Of a stretch of 21,430 nt of DNA, positions 8,962 through 18,153 are shown in pieces. The stretch is taken from the NCBI RefSeq assembly GCF_963678635.1, contig NW_026970830.1:1-21430 (forward strand). Direction: 5' to 3'. The first letter of the stretch is position 1. Each line of letters begins with the position of its first letter. Both the position numbers and the translations under genes were made by a program. The stretch comes from Symsagittifera roscoffensis. Its lineage: Eukaryota > Xenacoelomorpha > Acoela > Convolutidae. The notes under the pieces were generated by a model. It ran no database searches. It worked only from the letters and a program-made list of their open reading frames with translations, and was not told the DNA's origin.

Positions 8962-9725
8962 TTCTTTGAACTGAGCTGAAGTTTGCTTGAAACTGAATCA
9001 AAAAAGATCATTTTTCTATTTCTAATAAAGCGATTTATGGTTGACATATAAAATTTTCTTTAACTTACCAACAAATAGTGACAACTTGATTTCCATCAGA
9101 AAATAGTTTTTTTTAATGATATGTTGAGGTTAATAAGCAGAACTTTTTGCGGAAAATGATTTTGTGTTTTTAACTGTTGAATTATAATTGACTTGAAACG
9201 GATCTTAATTTATTGGGTTTTGGTTTTTGTTCCGATTTTCGTAACGAACCTATAGGAATATTTGTGCTCGGGCTGGGTTTTTTTAGACAAATTTCGATAT
9301 TTTAACTAGCCATTTTTGACGGATTCTTTTTTTATCATTCAAAAGGTATTGTTGTGTTGAGCTTAAATTTGAAAAGATATTGCACCTGTGATTAATTTTT
9401 GTAAAGTTACGGGTTAAGAATTGCAATTTTGGCCAATTTGGGACAATTAACGCGCAATGCCTTGGCGCTTTTACCGCCTAAGCGGAGATTTAAATCGGCT
9501 TAAAAGTTGTTCCAAATTGGTTGAAACAGGCTATTTGCCCTTATTGATTGGTAACTGGGAGTAAATTTTATCACTTTGTATTTTATATAACGTGAGGGGG
9601 ATGATTTTTACAAAAAAATCTCAAATTAAAAACTTTAGTTTTTTATTACAATTTTTCCATGTTATTACTGCTCCATAGACCTCAAAAGTTAGTCGGAACA
9701 TACAAATCTTTGCCCTGATACGAGC
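8835..9725 (-). repeat. Right arm of a large inverted repeat
   Basis: Reverse complement of 5081-5982, separated from it by 2852 bases. Identity is highest from the inner end (8835) to about 9424, still good to about 9500, and falls away outwards. Compared with the left arm it has a 19-base insertion at 8943-8961 and lacks a roughly 19-base stretch corresponding to left-arm positions near 5907-5925. Confidence 0.9.
9229..9725 (-). repeat. ~500-base repeat, minus orientation (copy 7)
   Basis: The best copy for seeing ends. On the minus strand it opens GCTCGTATCAGGGC, then TGTTCCGACTAAC (TGTTCCGACT at 9700-9691), and closes ...AATCGGAACA at 9229. TGTTCCGA and TCGGAACA are reverse complements, so short terminal inverted repeats are possible. 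The homologous sequence starts about 25 bases outside TGTTCCGA, however, so the true 5' boundary is uncertain. No open frame is conserved with other copies. Confidence 0.75.
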
Positions 9726-9889
9726 TTTCTCGTTTAAACTTGGCGCTTCAATTCATGTTACATAATTTATAAGGATTCAAAACTCAAAGACCAAACCCAG
9801 TGATTTCAAATTGATTCCGAAATGATCATTATTTCCCCTTCTACATGATTAATTAGGTTATGCTTACTCAATTTTGCCTATTTTTCTCA

Positions 9890-10041
9890 AAATGACATCG
9901 CGCGGTAATTGATCCAAATTGGTCAAAATGGCTTACACCCCAAAATGGTTTATTTTTGTTGCAAGCAATTCACGATATTTTAATTTAGACTGAGTGAATG
10001 TGAGCACAAATATTCCGTTACTTCCGTTGCGAAAGTCGGAA
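9890..10041 (+). repeat. Partial ~500-base repeat (copy 8)
   Basis: Plus-strand fragment containing CGCGCGGTAATTGATCC, AAATTGGTCAAAATGGC and the full 3' end GAGCACAAATATTCCGTTAC ... GCGAAAGTCGGA. The first third of the unit is missing. The word TTTTTGTTGCAAGCAATTC within it is echoed at 18484-18515. Confidence 0.65.
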
Positions 10042-10634
10042 GAAAAATTAGTTCCAGATTAATCTGTGAAACATTGAAAATTATCAGATTTTGTTACTTT
10101 TCTAAGTCAGACTTCTCTGCCGAAAAATTCCTGCAACATATCTATTTTACAGTAAAAATTCTTAAGTTCTGAAAAATACTGGCAAAAAGAAATTCGTTTT
10201 GACGATTTCTGCTGATCAAATTTTAGGTGGTAATTGAAAGAGAACTTTTGTGACGCGTTTGATTGGCAATTGTATGACGCCGATGAGTAACTTTTCGCCT
10301 AGTTAAGTAAAACACCCTTTTTCTGATGAACAAAAGCCCTCTATTTTGCATCGCCGTTTTTTGCATCACAGACCGTATTTATGAAGTAGTCTGCTGTAGT
10401 CTTAAATTACTACTCAAACAAAATATGCTTCAGTACTTAATGATTTTGGAAAAACCAAACAACATTCCACTTCAGACAAAAAAAAACAAATGCAATTCGT
10501 TCACACATCCAAAAAGAGTAGCTGACAATTAAAAGCACGTCAACAAAATTACAGAATTACAAAATTAAAAGCACGTCAACTTCACAGAATTATTTTTAAT
10601 TTTCAAAAAATAAGTTTCCGAAGCCCAGATATAA
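10042..10634. other. Non-coding stretch with a 36-base-spaced duplication
   Basis: No supported gene. The 18-base word AATTAAAAGCACGTCAAC occurs at 10527-10544 and again at 10563-10580, a tandem duplication with 36-base spacing. A 68-codon open frame at 10326-10532 has no recognisable feature. Confidence 0.45.
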
Positions 10635-10921
10635 ACTTGGCGACTAACAACACGAAAATATTTGAAGAAGGCAACAAAGCCTATAGCAAAGGAGGATCCG
10701 GAAAAACATATTCCATCAATTAAAATTGATCCAACAGACACCAAAGAAGGAAGCCTCGAAAAGTATGTAGTCACAACGGGAGACAATTTTTGTCGTCTAT
10801 ATGACAAAATGGCAGCCTTCCCCTTCGAAGAAAGATAAGAATAAAAGCGGAAGAGCTGACGAAAGATCTCCAAAAATTCAAGCTTAAACAAGAAAACAAA
10901 CAGAACAAGGCGAAGCCTTGA
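10635..10921 (+). pseudogene. Broken coding-like segment, unknown protein
   Basis: Two overlapping plus-strand frames read like real protein rather than random AT-rich translation. Frame one (10635-10838) contains EGSLEKYVVTTGDNFCRLYD followed by KMAAFPFEER. A stop follows, and a second frame (10832-10921) continues with AEELTKDLQKFKLKQENKQ, a charged, helix-forming stretch. A single one-base shift near 10830 would connect them, so this looks like a frameshifted relic of a gene or an exon with an error. I do not recognise the protein. The segment ends where repeat copy 9 begins. The longer minus-strand open frame over the same bases is hydrophobic and lies partly in the repeat, so it is probably the shadow. 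Confidence 0.4.
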
Positions 10922-11415
10922 ATGTTCCGAGTGCCGTTTAAGATCTATGAAGCAGAAATATTTTGAAAAAAAATAAAAGTTGAAAACAAAACTTTTTTTT
11001 ATTTGAAATATTTTAGTCAAAATCATTTCCGCGCATTTAGTCAAAGTCATATAAAACACAAATTGATAGATTATGCTCCTAGTAACAAATCCGTTATGGC
11101 AAATAAGCTTCCTTCAACCAATTCGGAACGAGTTCTAAGACTGATTAAATCTCCGTTGACGCGCTAATAGCGCCAAATATATAGCACGTTAATCGTCCCA
11201 AAATGACCAAAATTACAATCTTTAAACCCCATAGCTTTAAGAATAATGATGAAAGATGAAATAATTTCTTAATTTTAATCTCAATACAACAATACGTTTT
11301 GAGTGATTAAAGAAAAATCCTTCAAAATGGCCAGATAAAAAGTCGAAACTTGACTGAAGAAAAAAAATTCACCTCGAGCAGAATTACTCCGTTATTTTCA
11401 TTACGAGAATAGGAA
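10905..11415 (+). repeat. ~500-base repeat (copy 9)
   Basis: Near full-length plus-strand copy. It has AAGCCTTGAATGTTCCGAG at the 5' end, CATATAAAACACAAATTGATAG, GCTTCCTTCAACCAATTCGG, AAATCTCCGTTGACGCG and GTCCCAAAATGACC. It ends TAGGAACA near 11415. It shares the central GCAAATAAGCTTCCTTCAACC word with copy 10, so these two copies are closer to each other than to the inverted-repeat copies. Confidence 0.75.
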
Positions 11416-11519
11416 CAAACCTTTTTTAAAAATAGGGGGCTGAGTTGTAGTAACTGAGTTGTAATTTTCAAAAAACAGTACACTAACAAAATTTATAATT
11501 GTTTTAATTGCATCCTTAA

Positions 11520-12007
11520 GGTTTGACTGCCTTTTAAGGTCTACGGAGCAGTAAAAGTTTGAAATTTAACAAAACAAAATGAAAAATAAAAATTTATAAA
11601 TTTGAGACTTTTTAAGGAAATCGTTCCCCCACACGCCATATAAAATACAAAGTTGGAGATTTCGCTCCTAGTAACATATCAATTATAGCAAATAAGCTTC
11701 CTTCAACCAATTTGAAACAGAATATAAGACGGATAAAATTTCCTCTTTCGCGTTCATAGCGCGAAATATATCAGACGTTAATGGTCCCAAATTGACCAAA
11801 ATGGCAATGTTTAAGCACCCACAACTTCACTAAAAATGATCACAGGTGAAATATCTTTATAAATTTGAGCTCAAGACAACTATTTCTTTTGATTGATTAA
11901 ATAAGTCCGTCAAAAATGGCTAGCTGTAAAATCGAAATTTGTCTGAAGAAAAAAATATTCACCCGAACACATTTATTCCGTTACTTCCGCTGCGAAAGTC
12001 GGAACAA
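11520..12007 (+). repeat. ~500-base repeat (copy 10)
   Basis: Near full-length plus-strand copy about 105 bases after copy 9. It has AAGGTCTACGGAGCAGTAA near the start, GCCATATAAAATACAAAG, GCAAATAAGCTTCCTTCAACC, GGTCCCAAATTGACC, TGATCACAGGTGAAATATC and TTTGAGCTCAAGACAAC. It ends TGCGAAAGTCGGAACAA at 11990-12006. A further scrap of the same family (CCCCATAGCTTAACAAAAAA and ATGATCCCAG) lies near 12374-12406. Confidence 0.78.
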
Positions 12008-13887
12008 TTAGGAAACGAGCGAAATTCGTTGAAACTTCCAGTAGCCGTACTCCTATGTTCAAATGCATGCCTATAGTTTTCCCTGCCCCATTAATCTTTC
12101 GTCATTTTTTTTTAGTTGTCTGAGAATTGAAACAAAATTTTTCCTTTTCTTAAGATCTTCTTAGCTGCTGAGTACAGCGATTTGTAACCTCGAAACTTAA
12201 GCTCTAAAAACAAACAAATTGAAAACTCAATGTTCGATTTTTCCCGTGTTAAATGTGTGATAATTTTTTATAGTAAAAAAAGAAGTTTACTGAATAAGTG
12301 CAAAGCGCTAAATGTTATAATTGCTCTTAACAGCTTTAAAAAATTAAATTTGAAAATTAAGAAAAATTTTCAAAACCCCATAGCTTAACAAAAAATGATC
12401 CCAGTGACGAAATTTTTTTTTTCAATTTGAGCCGAAGAAGTCTTCAATCTTTTTCGCACCATTCTCAAATTTTCAATTGCAAAATTGAAAATGACTTCAA
12501 AAAAGCCAAAAGCCACACCGATCACCAAAGTACCGACACTTTCTTCAAAAATCGGGATACTACAAAGCATGTTGTACTAAACAAAATTTTTTGGCAAAAG
12601 TTGAAAATTACTTCTGCGGATACCGGTTCAACCGAGTGACTCGAAGCAGTATCTTTTTTTTGATTAAAAGACTGCAATAAAGTAAGTTCCTGTCGAAGGC
12701 CCCACTAATCAAGACGCGTACGACATTCGTCACTTACTAAGATAAAAAAAACAATCAGAAACTGGGTACAATCAATCCCACCAGTATATCAAAAACAGTT
12801 GCTCAACCATTTTCACTCCTTTTTGTATCTCCTGTTTGTTTGAATTATTCATTTTCAAGGGTTTTTATTACTCTAAGTATAGTTAATTAGATACTTAGGA
12901 CGTAACTTAAACTTACTGAGAAGAATGGTATGAATTGGTCCGATAGCAGCAGAAAATGTTGTCACCAGTTCGATATCTCAGCTTCAACCCAATCTTCTCA
13001 GTAAAACTACGTTGCCCCCAAATTATCTATATTAACTATAAACAAATTTTTAGGAACAATTCAAAACAAATCTTTCAAAAGAACTAGATACAATGAGGAG
13101 TGAAAATGAATGAACAATTGTTTTTGTTACTACTAGTGAGGACTTATTGTATCTGTTTTTACTGTTATTTTTTAATCTTACTAATTGATGAAAGCCTTTT
13201 GCATCCAGATTTGTGCGGTTTTTGACAGAAATTTTCTTTAGTTGAACCAAACAAAACTTCCTGCTCGTTCATTGGTTTGAGGTACAATGAGTGAACGCGT
13301 CAATCCAATTTCAATTTTTCATTTTTGAAAAGTCGTGAGAGTTTTTCCCCTATAGTCCAATCAATCTAATTAGTTTTGTTTAGTTCTTTATTTGACAAGT
13401 TTGTACTATCAGGAGTTTTCAGTTCTTTCATTTCAATTAAAGTTTTGACAAGCTGTCTACTATCCGCTTTGGCAGTTTTTTCTCAGTTTGTTCCCGGGGC
13501 TGTAGTTTTGATTGAAAATTTGCTTCAACCTGTTTATCGTCGCTGCTACATTTTCAACGTGATTAGCTACCAGTATTTTGTGACCATTTGACTCTTTAGT
13601 TTTTCATTTTTTTTCAGTACAAACAGGTTTAGGCTATAAACAAAACGTTTTAAACATTTCAGAAGAACGTTTAAGGTTCTCATTATCAATGTTTTTAAAC
13701 AATTGTTTCGGTTATTCTTCTATTAGTTGGATGTTTTCCAAGTTTCAGCCAGTTTGTTGGTAATTTTGTCGTATCTGCCTCATTACTGTTGCCTTCACTT
13801 ACTCTCTTAAAACTTTTTTGCTTTTTACTAAAGCTTTGAAGTTTTCAGTTACACCCTCAAAACTTCTGCAAAAATTCAAGCAATTTT
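12008..13887. other. AT-rich non-coding region with weak coding-like scraps
   Basis: No gene supported. Two plus-strand scraps have protein-like composition: 12491-12580 (29 codons starting MTSKKPKATPITKVP) and 12686-12745 (PVEGPTNQDAYDIRHLLR). They are in different contexts and cannot be joined convincingly. An inverted repeat at 12913-13004 is listed separately. The rest has only short shadow frames. Confidence 0.4.
12913..13004. repeat. Short element with 16-base terminal inverted repeats
   Basis: TTACTGAGAAGAATGG (12913-12928) is matched by its reverse complement at 12989-13004 with one mismatch, enclosing 60 bases. This could be a very small MITE-like element or a stem-loop. Part of the interior (12933-12985) resembles 2962-3012, including TCCGAT and TCACCAGT words. 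Confidence 0.55.
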
Positions 13888-14087
13888 TGAAAAGACTTGT
13901 TGTGCAGTATTTAATTCCAATAAAGATAATCAACTTGATCTTGCAAAGTTAACAATGAGAGTGGTTATCAACATTATCCAAGGGTGACAGACTGTTCCAA
14001 GGACAGCACCTGCTAATAGATTAATAAGCACCACGAATGACAGTTGATTGACAGCTTGCACTTTGAACTAAATAACACTATACGACA
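13888..14087 (-). repeat. 3' LTR of the retrotransposon
   Basis: 200-base direct repeat of the 5' LTR in the same orientation, with six substitutions. The left plus-strand flank is CAATTTT, which does not match the right flank of the element. Confidence 0.93.
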
Positions 14088-14098
14088 CTTCCCCTTCA
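14088..14098 (-). other. Polypurine tract
   Basis: The element strand reads TGAAGGGGAAG directly against the TG of the 3' LTR, the expected place and composition for the plus-strand primer. It fixes the LTR boundary at 14087. Confidence 0.8.
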
Positions 14099-14335
14099 AT
14101 AGATGAAACTTTAGATGACTGAAAATTTAATGACAACATGTTGATTAAGAATTACTGAAAAGAAAAATACTGAGTGCCTATTTAAAGAACTTTACTGACA
14201 ACGATTTCTATCAACTAAAAAATCACTTAACAGTGATGGCGTTTGAGTTTTAGTCAATGAAGACCGACCCTCTCCCTGGGCTAAATAGGCTAATAGTTAT
14301 GTTTTATGGTTCAGTTTGAGTTTTTTTCTTTTAGA

Positions 14336-15169
14336 TTACTTCTTTCCCTCCTTTTCGCTCTGATTGATGAAATCAATCATCACCCCTCCCATTTTGGTCA
14401 CCGCCGTTCTATTTCTTCCACTTCTTCTCGATGCTATAGATCCCGTGTCGTCCTGGCTATCGTCCTGACTGCTATAAGATACCAGTCTGGCCTCCTTTGA
14501 CGTTCCTTTCTTTTTGCCGGGTGCTTGAGTTGGTTGATCCCCTGGATTTGATGTAGCCGGATCCCTTGGGTTTACGGTGATGATTTACATATTGAATTGG
14601 GATCCACGGGTGGTATTGTTTCACCTTTGAATGCCGAGGGTAACGAAAGTGTGGTATTAGTCCGAACTGATTTGGTTTCTCTAGTAATAGCTTCCAAGGA
14701 TACGTTGTTCTGGGGTAATTCTTCAATTTCATCACTACTACTGTTTAGACTTGGGTGCTGCTGTAAGAATTTCTGCCATTTCCTCATGTTTTTATCCATT
14801 TCGATTCGAGATTCTGAATTTTTAGATGTATTCGGGAGATTTAAACAACTTTCTTTTGATTAAATAATAGCACCAACTAATTTTTCGCGTATTTTGCGTA
14901 GCCGTCGGTTCAAGCCATGTGTTCGATTCTGATTGGTCGATTCCCGCTCACATGGCTTTCCGCCCTCTACCGGTTCATTTCGTGACGAAACTTTCAATCT
15001 ATTTATAGATTGTTTACTTTCCGCTTTGATATGCGGTCCCTTGGATTGATAATTGAATGATTTGTATCCCCTGGATGCATTGTTCTTATTGAACCCGAGA
15101 GCGGCACGAATTAAGTTGATCTTTGCCACAGTAAACATATTATCGTATGTACTAATTGGCGTTGCTTCA
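14336..15169 (-). pseudogene. C-terminal tail of pol, integrase lacking
   Basis: After the tether the reading continues through low-complexity Asn/Ser/Lys-rich sequence and DKNMRKWQKFLQQHPSLN. It ends with a Ser/Asp-rich part and RRSGRNRTAV before the final stop at 14338-14336. No zinc-binding HHCC box and no D,D-35-E core can be found in any frame. The piece after RNase H is about 830 bases, shorter than an integrase (over 1 kb). It probably represents the linker plus the extreme C-terminus left after an internal deletion. Confidence 0.6.
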
Positions 15170-15600
15170 TTACATGGATGACGGGATAAATAATCTGCTA
15201 GCCCAATTTTCGCTCCTGGTTTGAGTTCAATTTGAAAATTAAAGGGAATGAGCCGATCTAACCAACGCGTCAAATGACTAAATATCGTCTTGTTTTTATT
15301 ATTACCGTTCGAAAGAAAGATTAACGCTTTGTGATCGGTCACAACTAAAAAATTCCGTCCCAATATATAATTCTGAAAATATTCAGCCCCCCCCCCCCAC
15401 ACGACTGCCAGCATTTCCAATTCATTCGTTGAATATTTCTTTTCCGCTTCGTTAAGATATCTTGAAGCAAACGAAATCGGTCTCCACCCCTCCGGTCCTA
15501 ATTGTTCAAGCACAGCGCCGAGCCCGTTATGACTTGCGTCGCACACGATCGGAATATCCTTGTGGATATCGAAATGTCGAAATTCAACAGTGTTGGACAC
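15170..15600 (-). pseudogene. RNase H domain and tether
   Basis: Catalytic acidic residues are visible in order: IVCDASHNGLGAV (Asp), STNELEMLAVVW (Glu) and VTDHKAL (Asp). The tether PGAKIGLADYLSRHP is typical of Ty3/gypsy just before integrase. A run of 12 G at 15398-15387 makes WGGGAEY where family members have a shorter glycine stretch, probably two extra codons next to the active-site helix. The frame is entered through an A8 run at 15604-15611. Confidence 0.88.
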
Positions 15601-15699
15601 TTGTTTTTTTTAGATTTTCAAACGCATTCTGGCATTCGGAAGTCCAAATGTATTCATTACTTCTACTTAGTAATGGTCGCAACGGCGCGGATGAATCAG

Positions 15700-16510
15700 C
15701 TAACGCTGGCAGATACTTGTGGAGACTGTGTATTGACCCCATGAACGACTTGAGTTGAGTCAAAGTTCGCGGCGGCGTTAGTGCTTCGATCGGTTCTGTT
15801 TTCCGTACCAGAGGAGTTATTCCAGTTGATATTATTTTGTGGCCTAGCCACTCGCATTCCCGTATTGCGAATTTGCATTTTGATAGTTTTAGAGACATAT
15901 TTTCCTGATCAAATTTTTTTAAGAAGTTTCTCTACCGTTGCTATATGGTCGATCGCGGTTCCCTTGGATACAACCAAAATATCGTCGATGAACGCATGCG
16001 CCTGCGGATATTCCGCAAGAATACAATCCATTGCGCGCTGAAATTCCGCTGGCATCGTAGTCAAACCATAGAATCCGGTCTTGAACCGGTACGTTCCCGT
16101 CGATCGACCTCCGATGAGAGAAAAATTATATTGTACACTCGTTTCAGCGCTTAGTGGCAATTGACCATACGCATATGTTAGATCCATCGTTGTAAAAAAT
16201 ATGTCCACAAATTTTTTTCGCTAATCGTTTGTCCTACTGTGTCCATTAACTCTTCAATATTCGGCATTTGATATTTATTCTTATGCGCTTGTTTATTTAG
16301 TTCCCTGGACTCGAGCGCTAGTTTTACAGACCCATCCTACTTTATCGTTATGACGATTGGGGACACAAAATTTTTATCCGAGCATTCCGTCAGTTTTTCG
16401 ATATGCCCTTGTTTGAGTAGTTTATCGATTTCAGTACCCACCTTTTCTTGCAATGAAATGGGAACTCGTCGTCCCTTTTGTTGTACTGGGATGAGGTTTT
16501 CAAAAAATTC
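15700..16510 (-). pseudogene. Reverse transcriptase domain, disrupted
   Basis: N-terminal signature GRRVPISLQEKV near 16470 and KLLKQGHIEKL. After the TAG stop come KLALESRELNKQ and KYQMPNIEELMD (fingers). Motif A is MDLTYAYGQLPLS, motif B is FYGLTTMPAEFQRAMD and the catalytic box is FIDDILVV (Asp pair at 15986-15981). The connection GHKIISTGITPL follows. All three catalytic aspartates are present, but the reading changes frame at two A7 runs and has a stop at 16339-16337. Confidence 0.9.
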
Positions 16511-16675
16511 TGCTTGTACTTTATACTTTCTTATTTTCTCTACCCTATTGAAAAGGTTTGAAAACGGCTGACTGAAATAGGTTTGCCATGAGTCCAACTC
16601 CCCCTCTGGCACTGATGGTTCCGGATCCACTTCATCGATGGACATTTTCTGATCCCCTGGTGGTGATTGTTGTAC

Positions 16676-16993
16676 CAACTGTAGTCCGAGCTGAGGCATC
16701 AAGTCTCTTCCAATAATCGATTGACGATTTCCTCCTATGACTTTTATTCTTGCGTTTATCGTCCAGCCATTGGATTCTAACGTGACAGCCATCGCTCCAA
16801 TCATCTGCAGTGGATTGTTCCCATAATCCCGAAATGCATTCTCCTCCTCCGAGAGGGTATCCAGTTTTATCCCCGAAGCTCCCAAGGTTCTTCTCAGTTC
16901 ACCAATAGTGAAAATTAAAATTGGGGATCCGCTATCAATCCAAACGCGAGTAGATTTTCCATTTACTTTAATCGGCAACTGTGCCCCAGCGAT
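16676..16993 (-). pseudogene. Retropepsin-like aspartic protease domain
   Basis: The active-site motif WIDSGSP (Asp-Ser-Gly at 16936-16928) is followed about 70 residues later by SIIGRDLMPQLGL, the usual second signature of retropepsins. The order and spacing match Ty3/gypsy proteases, which cut Gag-Pol into mature parts. DSG in place of DTG is a common variant. This domain itself carries no stop. Confidence 0.85.
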
Positions 16994-17185
16994 TTTCAAT
17001 TCCGTGGATTGTTTATGTTTTATCGCCATTACCATATAATCCCCGTCTGAACTGCTCGAATCCCACGAGTGCACCACTGGATTCTTGTTTACCCATCCAA
17101 TTGAACTTGCATGCTGGGACGCTTCTTCGTCCGCTGAATTATCCAGGTGTGTCTCGTCCACATTCTCACGTATCATCCCAACTGC

Positions 17186-18151
17186 TCCCCGTCCTCGCTG
17201 ATTTCTGCGCTTCCCTCTACAGGTACGTTCGTAATGTCCGATTTTATGACAAAAATTACACGTAACTTCTTTTGCCGGACATCTATCCAAATGTTCTCTC
17301 GTAAAGTTTGGTTGATCGCAGTTGTAGCATCGATTGTTTTGAAACAAATTTCCACCTCTGTTCGAGCCTCGCACTTGATATGAACCTCTGCCTCCTGCGC
17401 GATTATTGCGATATCCTCCACGGATCGTTCCAACCGGTTCGGATTTAATCTGAATCCCACCGCCTGAAAATGATCCTTGGGTTCCCAATGATCCCGTGGC
17501 GACATAGGATGTGGCATATTTGTTACCCCGCTCGTACGAGAGGGCTATCCGATAAACCTCCTCCGGTGTTTTTGTTGACCTGCACAGTTCGTTTTGTGCT
17601 TCACGGTTATTCATATTGACAATGAATACATCCCTCAGTATACGATCCTCCAATACTCCAAAATTGCATCGCGCCGCCAATCCGCTCAGTACGGAATGGA
17701 ATTGCTCCAAACTTTCATTAATAAATTGTTTCCGAGAGAGAAGCTGATATGTCTCGTATGTCTCAATCCTTTCCTTCTTGAATTACCTTTCCAGTACGTC
17801 TATCATCCGTGGGTAACGAACCGTCGAGAGATCCAGATGCGGTCGTCTTTTGTGAAGTTTGTCTTGTCCCTTTTCTCCCAAGCACAAATACAAATTTGAG
17901 ATCAGAACTTGTTCTGATTCCAGTCGATTCTTCCCATCCACTTCCTCGTGCAAAGCGGTAACTTGAGCGGCAGTGAGAGTCGCTGCGTAATAATAATTTT
18001 TCGGATTAATTGAATGCTTAGTCGTCATTCCCCAATGGAATCTGTTGATCCAGAATTCCCACATCATAGGTGGTTCAGTACATTTTGCTGGCCAAAATCC
18101 TGTAATGCCCAGTGGATTCTTCCCCCCACCTGAGACTGCTGGTTGCGCCAT
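17186..18151 (-). pseudogene. gag region with CCHC zinc knuckles
   Basis: Starts MAQPAVSGGGKNPLG just two bases after the LTR. The body resembles Ty3/gypsy gag capsid in composition and in the position of LEQFHSVLSGLAARC and EVYRIALSYERG. An RGG-rich linker follows, then two zinc-binding boxes at 17329-17219: a non-standard C-X2-C-X8-H-X3-C and a canonical C-X2-C-X4-H-X4-C (CNFCHKIGHYERTC). Such knuckles bind RNA for packaging. A TAA stop at 17785-17783 truncates the reading before the capsid core, so no full Gag can be translated. Confidence 0.85.
18133..18150 (-). other. Primer-binding site candidate, overlapping the gag start
   Basis: Three bases after the 5' LTR the element strand reads TGGCGCAACCAGC. 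Primer-binding sites begin TGG, complementary to the CCA end of a tRNA, and usually lie within a few bases of the LTR. The tRNA species is not determined. The TGG is shared with the gag start codon (ATGGCG). Confidence 0.65.
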
Positions 18152-18153
18152 GT

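Larger units (their letters stand above)
14336..18151 (-). pseudogene. gag-pol of the Ty3/gypsy-type element, broken
   Basis: One original reading can be followed from ATG at 18151-18149 to the stop at 14338-14336. Disruptions: stop codons in frame at 17785-17783 (TAA, in gag), 16339-16337 (TAG, at the start of reverse transcriptase), 14862-14860 (TAA) and 14574-14572 (TAA). Frame changes occur near runs of seven A on the coding strand at 16212-16218 and 15914-15920, at eight A at 15604-15611, and near 14505. A 12-G run at 15387-15398 adds glycines inside RNase H. The order gag, protease, reverse transcriptase, RNase H fits Ty3/gypsy; integrase is absent. The gag and protease pieces share one frame, so Gag-Pol may originally have been a single reading. 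Confidence 0.9.

Noticed and set aside
10565-11059. 164-codon minus-strand open frame
   Set aside because: Half of it lies in the ~500-base repeat, which has no conserved frame in other copies. The other half is antisense to a more protein-like plus-strand reading. Its Phe/Leu/Tyr richness fits a shadow.
4225-12007. CRISPR-like or simple satellite array
   Set aside because: Units are about 500 bases, diverged, unevenly spaced and in both orientations, which fits an interspersed repeat rather than CRISPR or a regular satellite.
14306-14863. Plus-strand open frames over the retroelement 3' region
   Set aside because: They are shadows of the minus-strand pol tail, which is supported by continuity with RNase H and by the polypurine tract and LTR.
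14336-15170. Integrase for the retrotransposon
   Set aside because: No HHCC zinc box or D,D-35-E pattern in any frame, and the space before the 3' LTR is too short for the domain.
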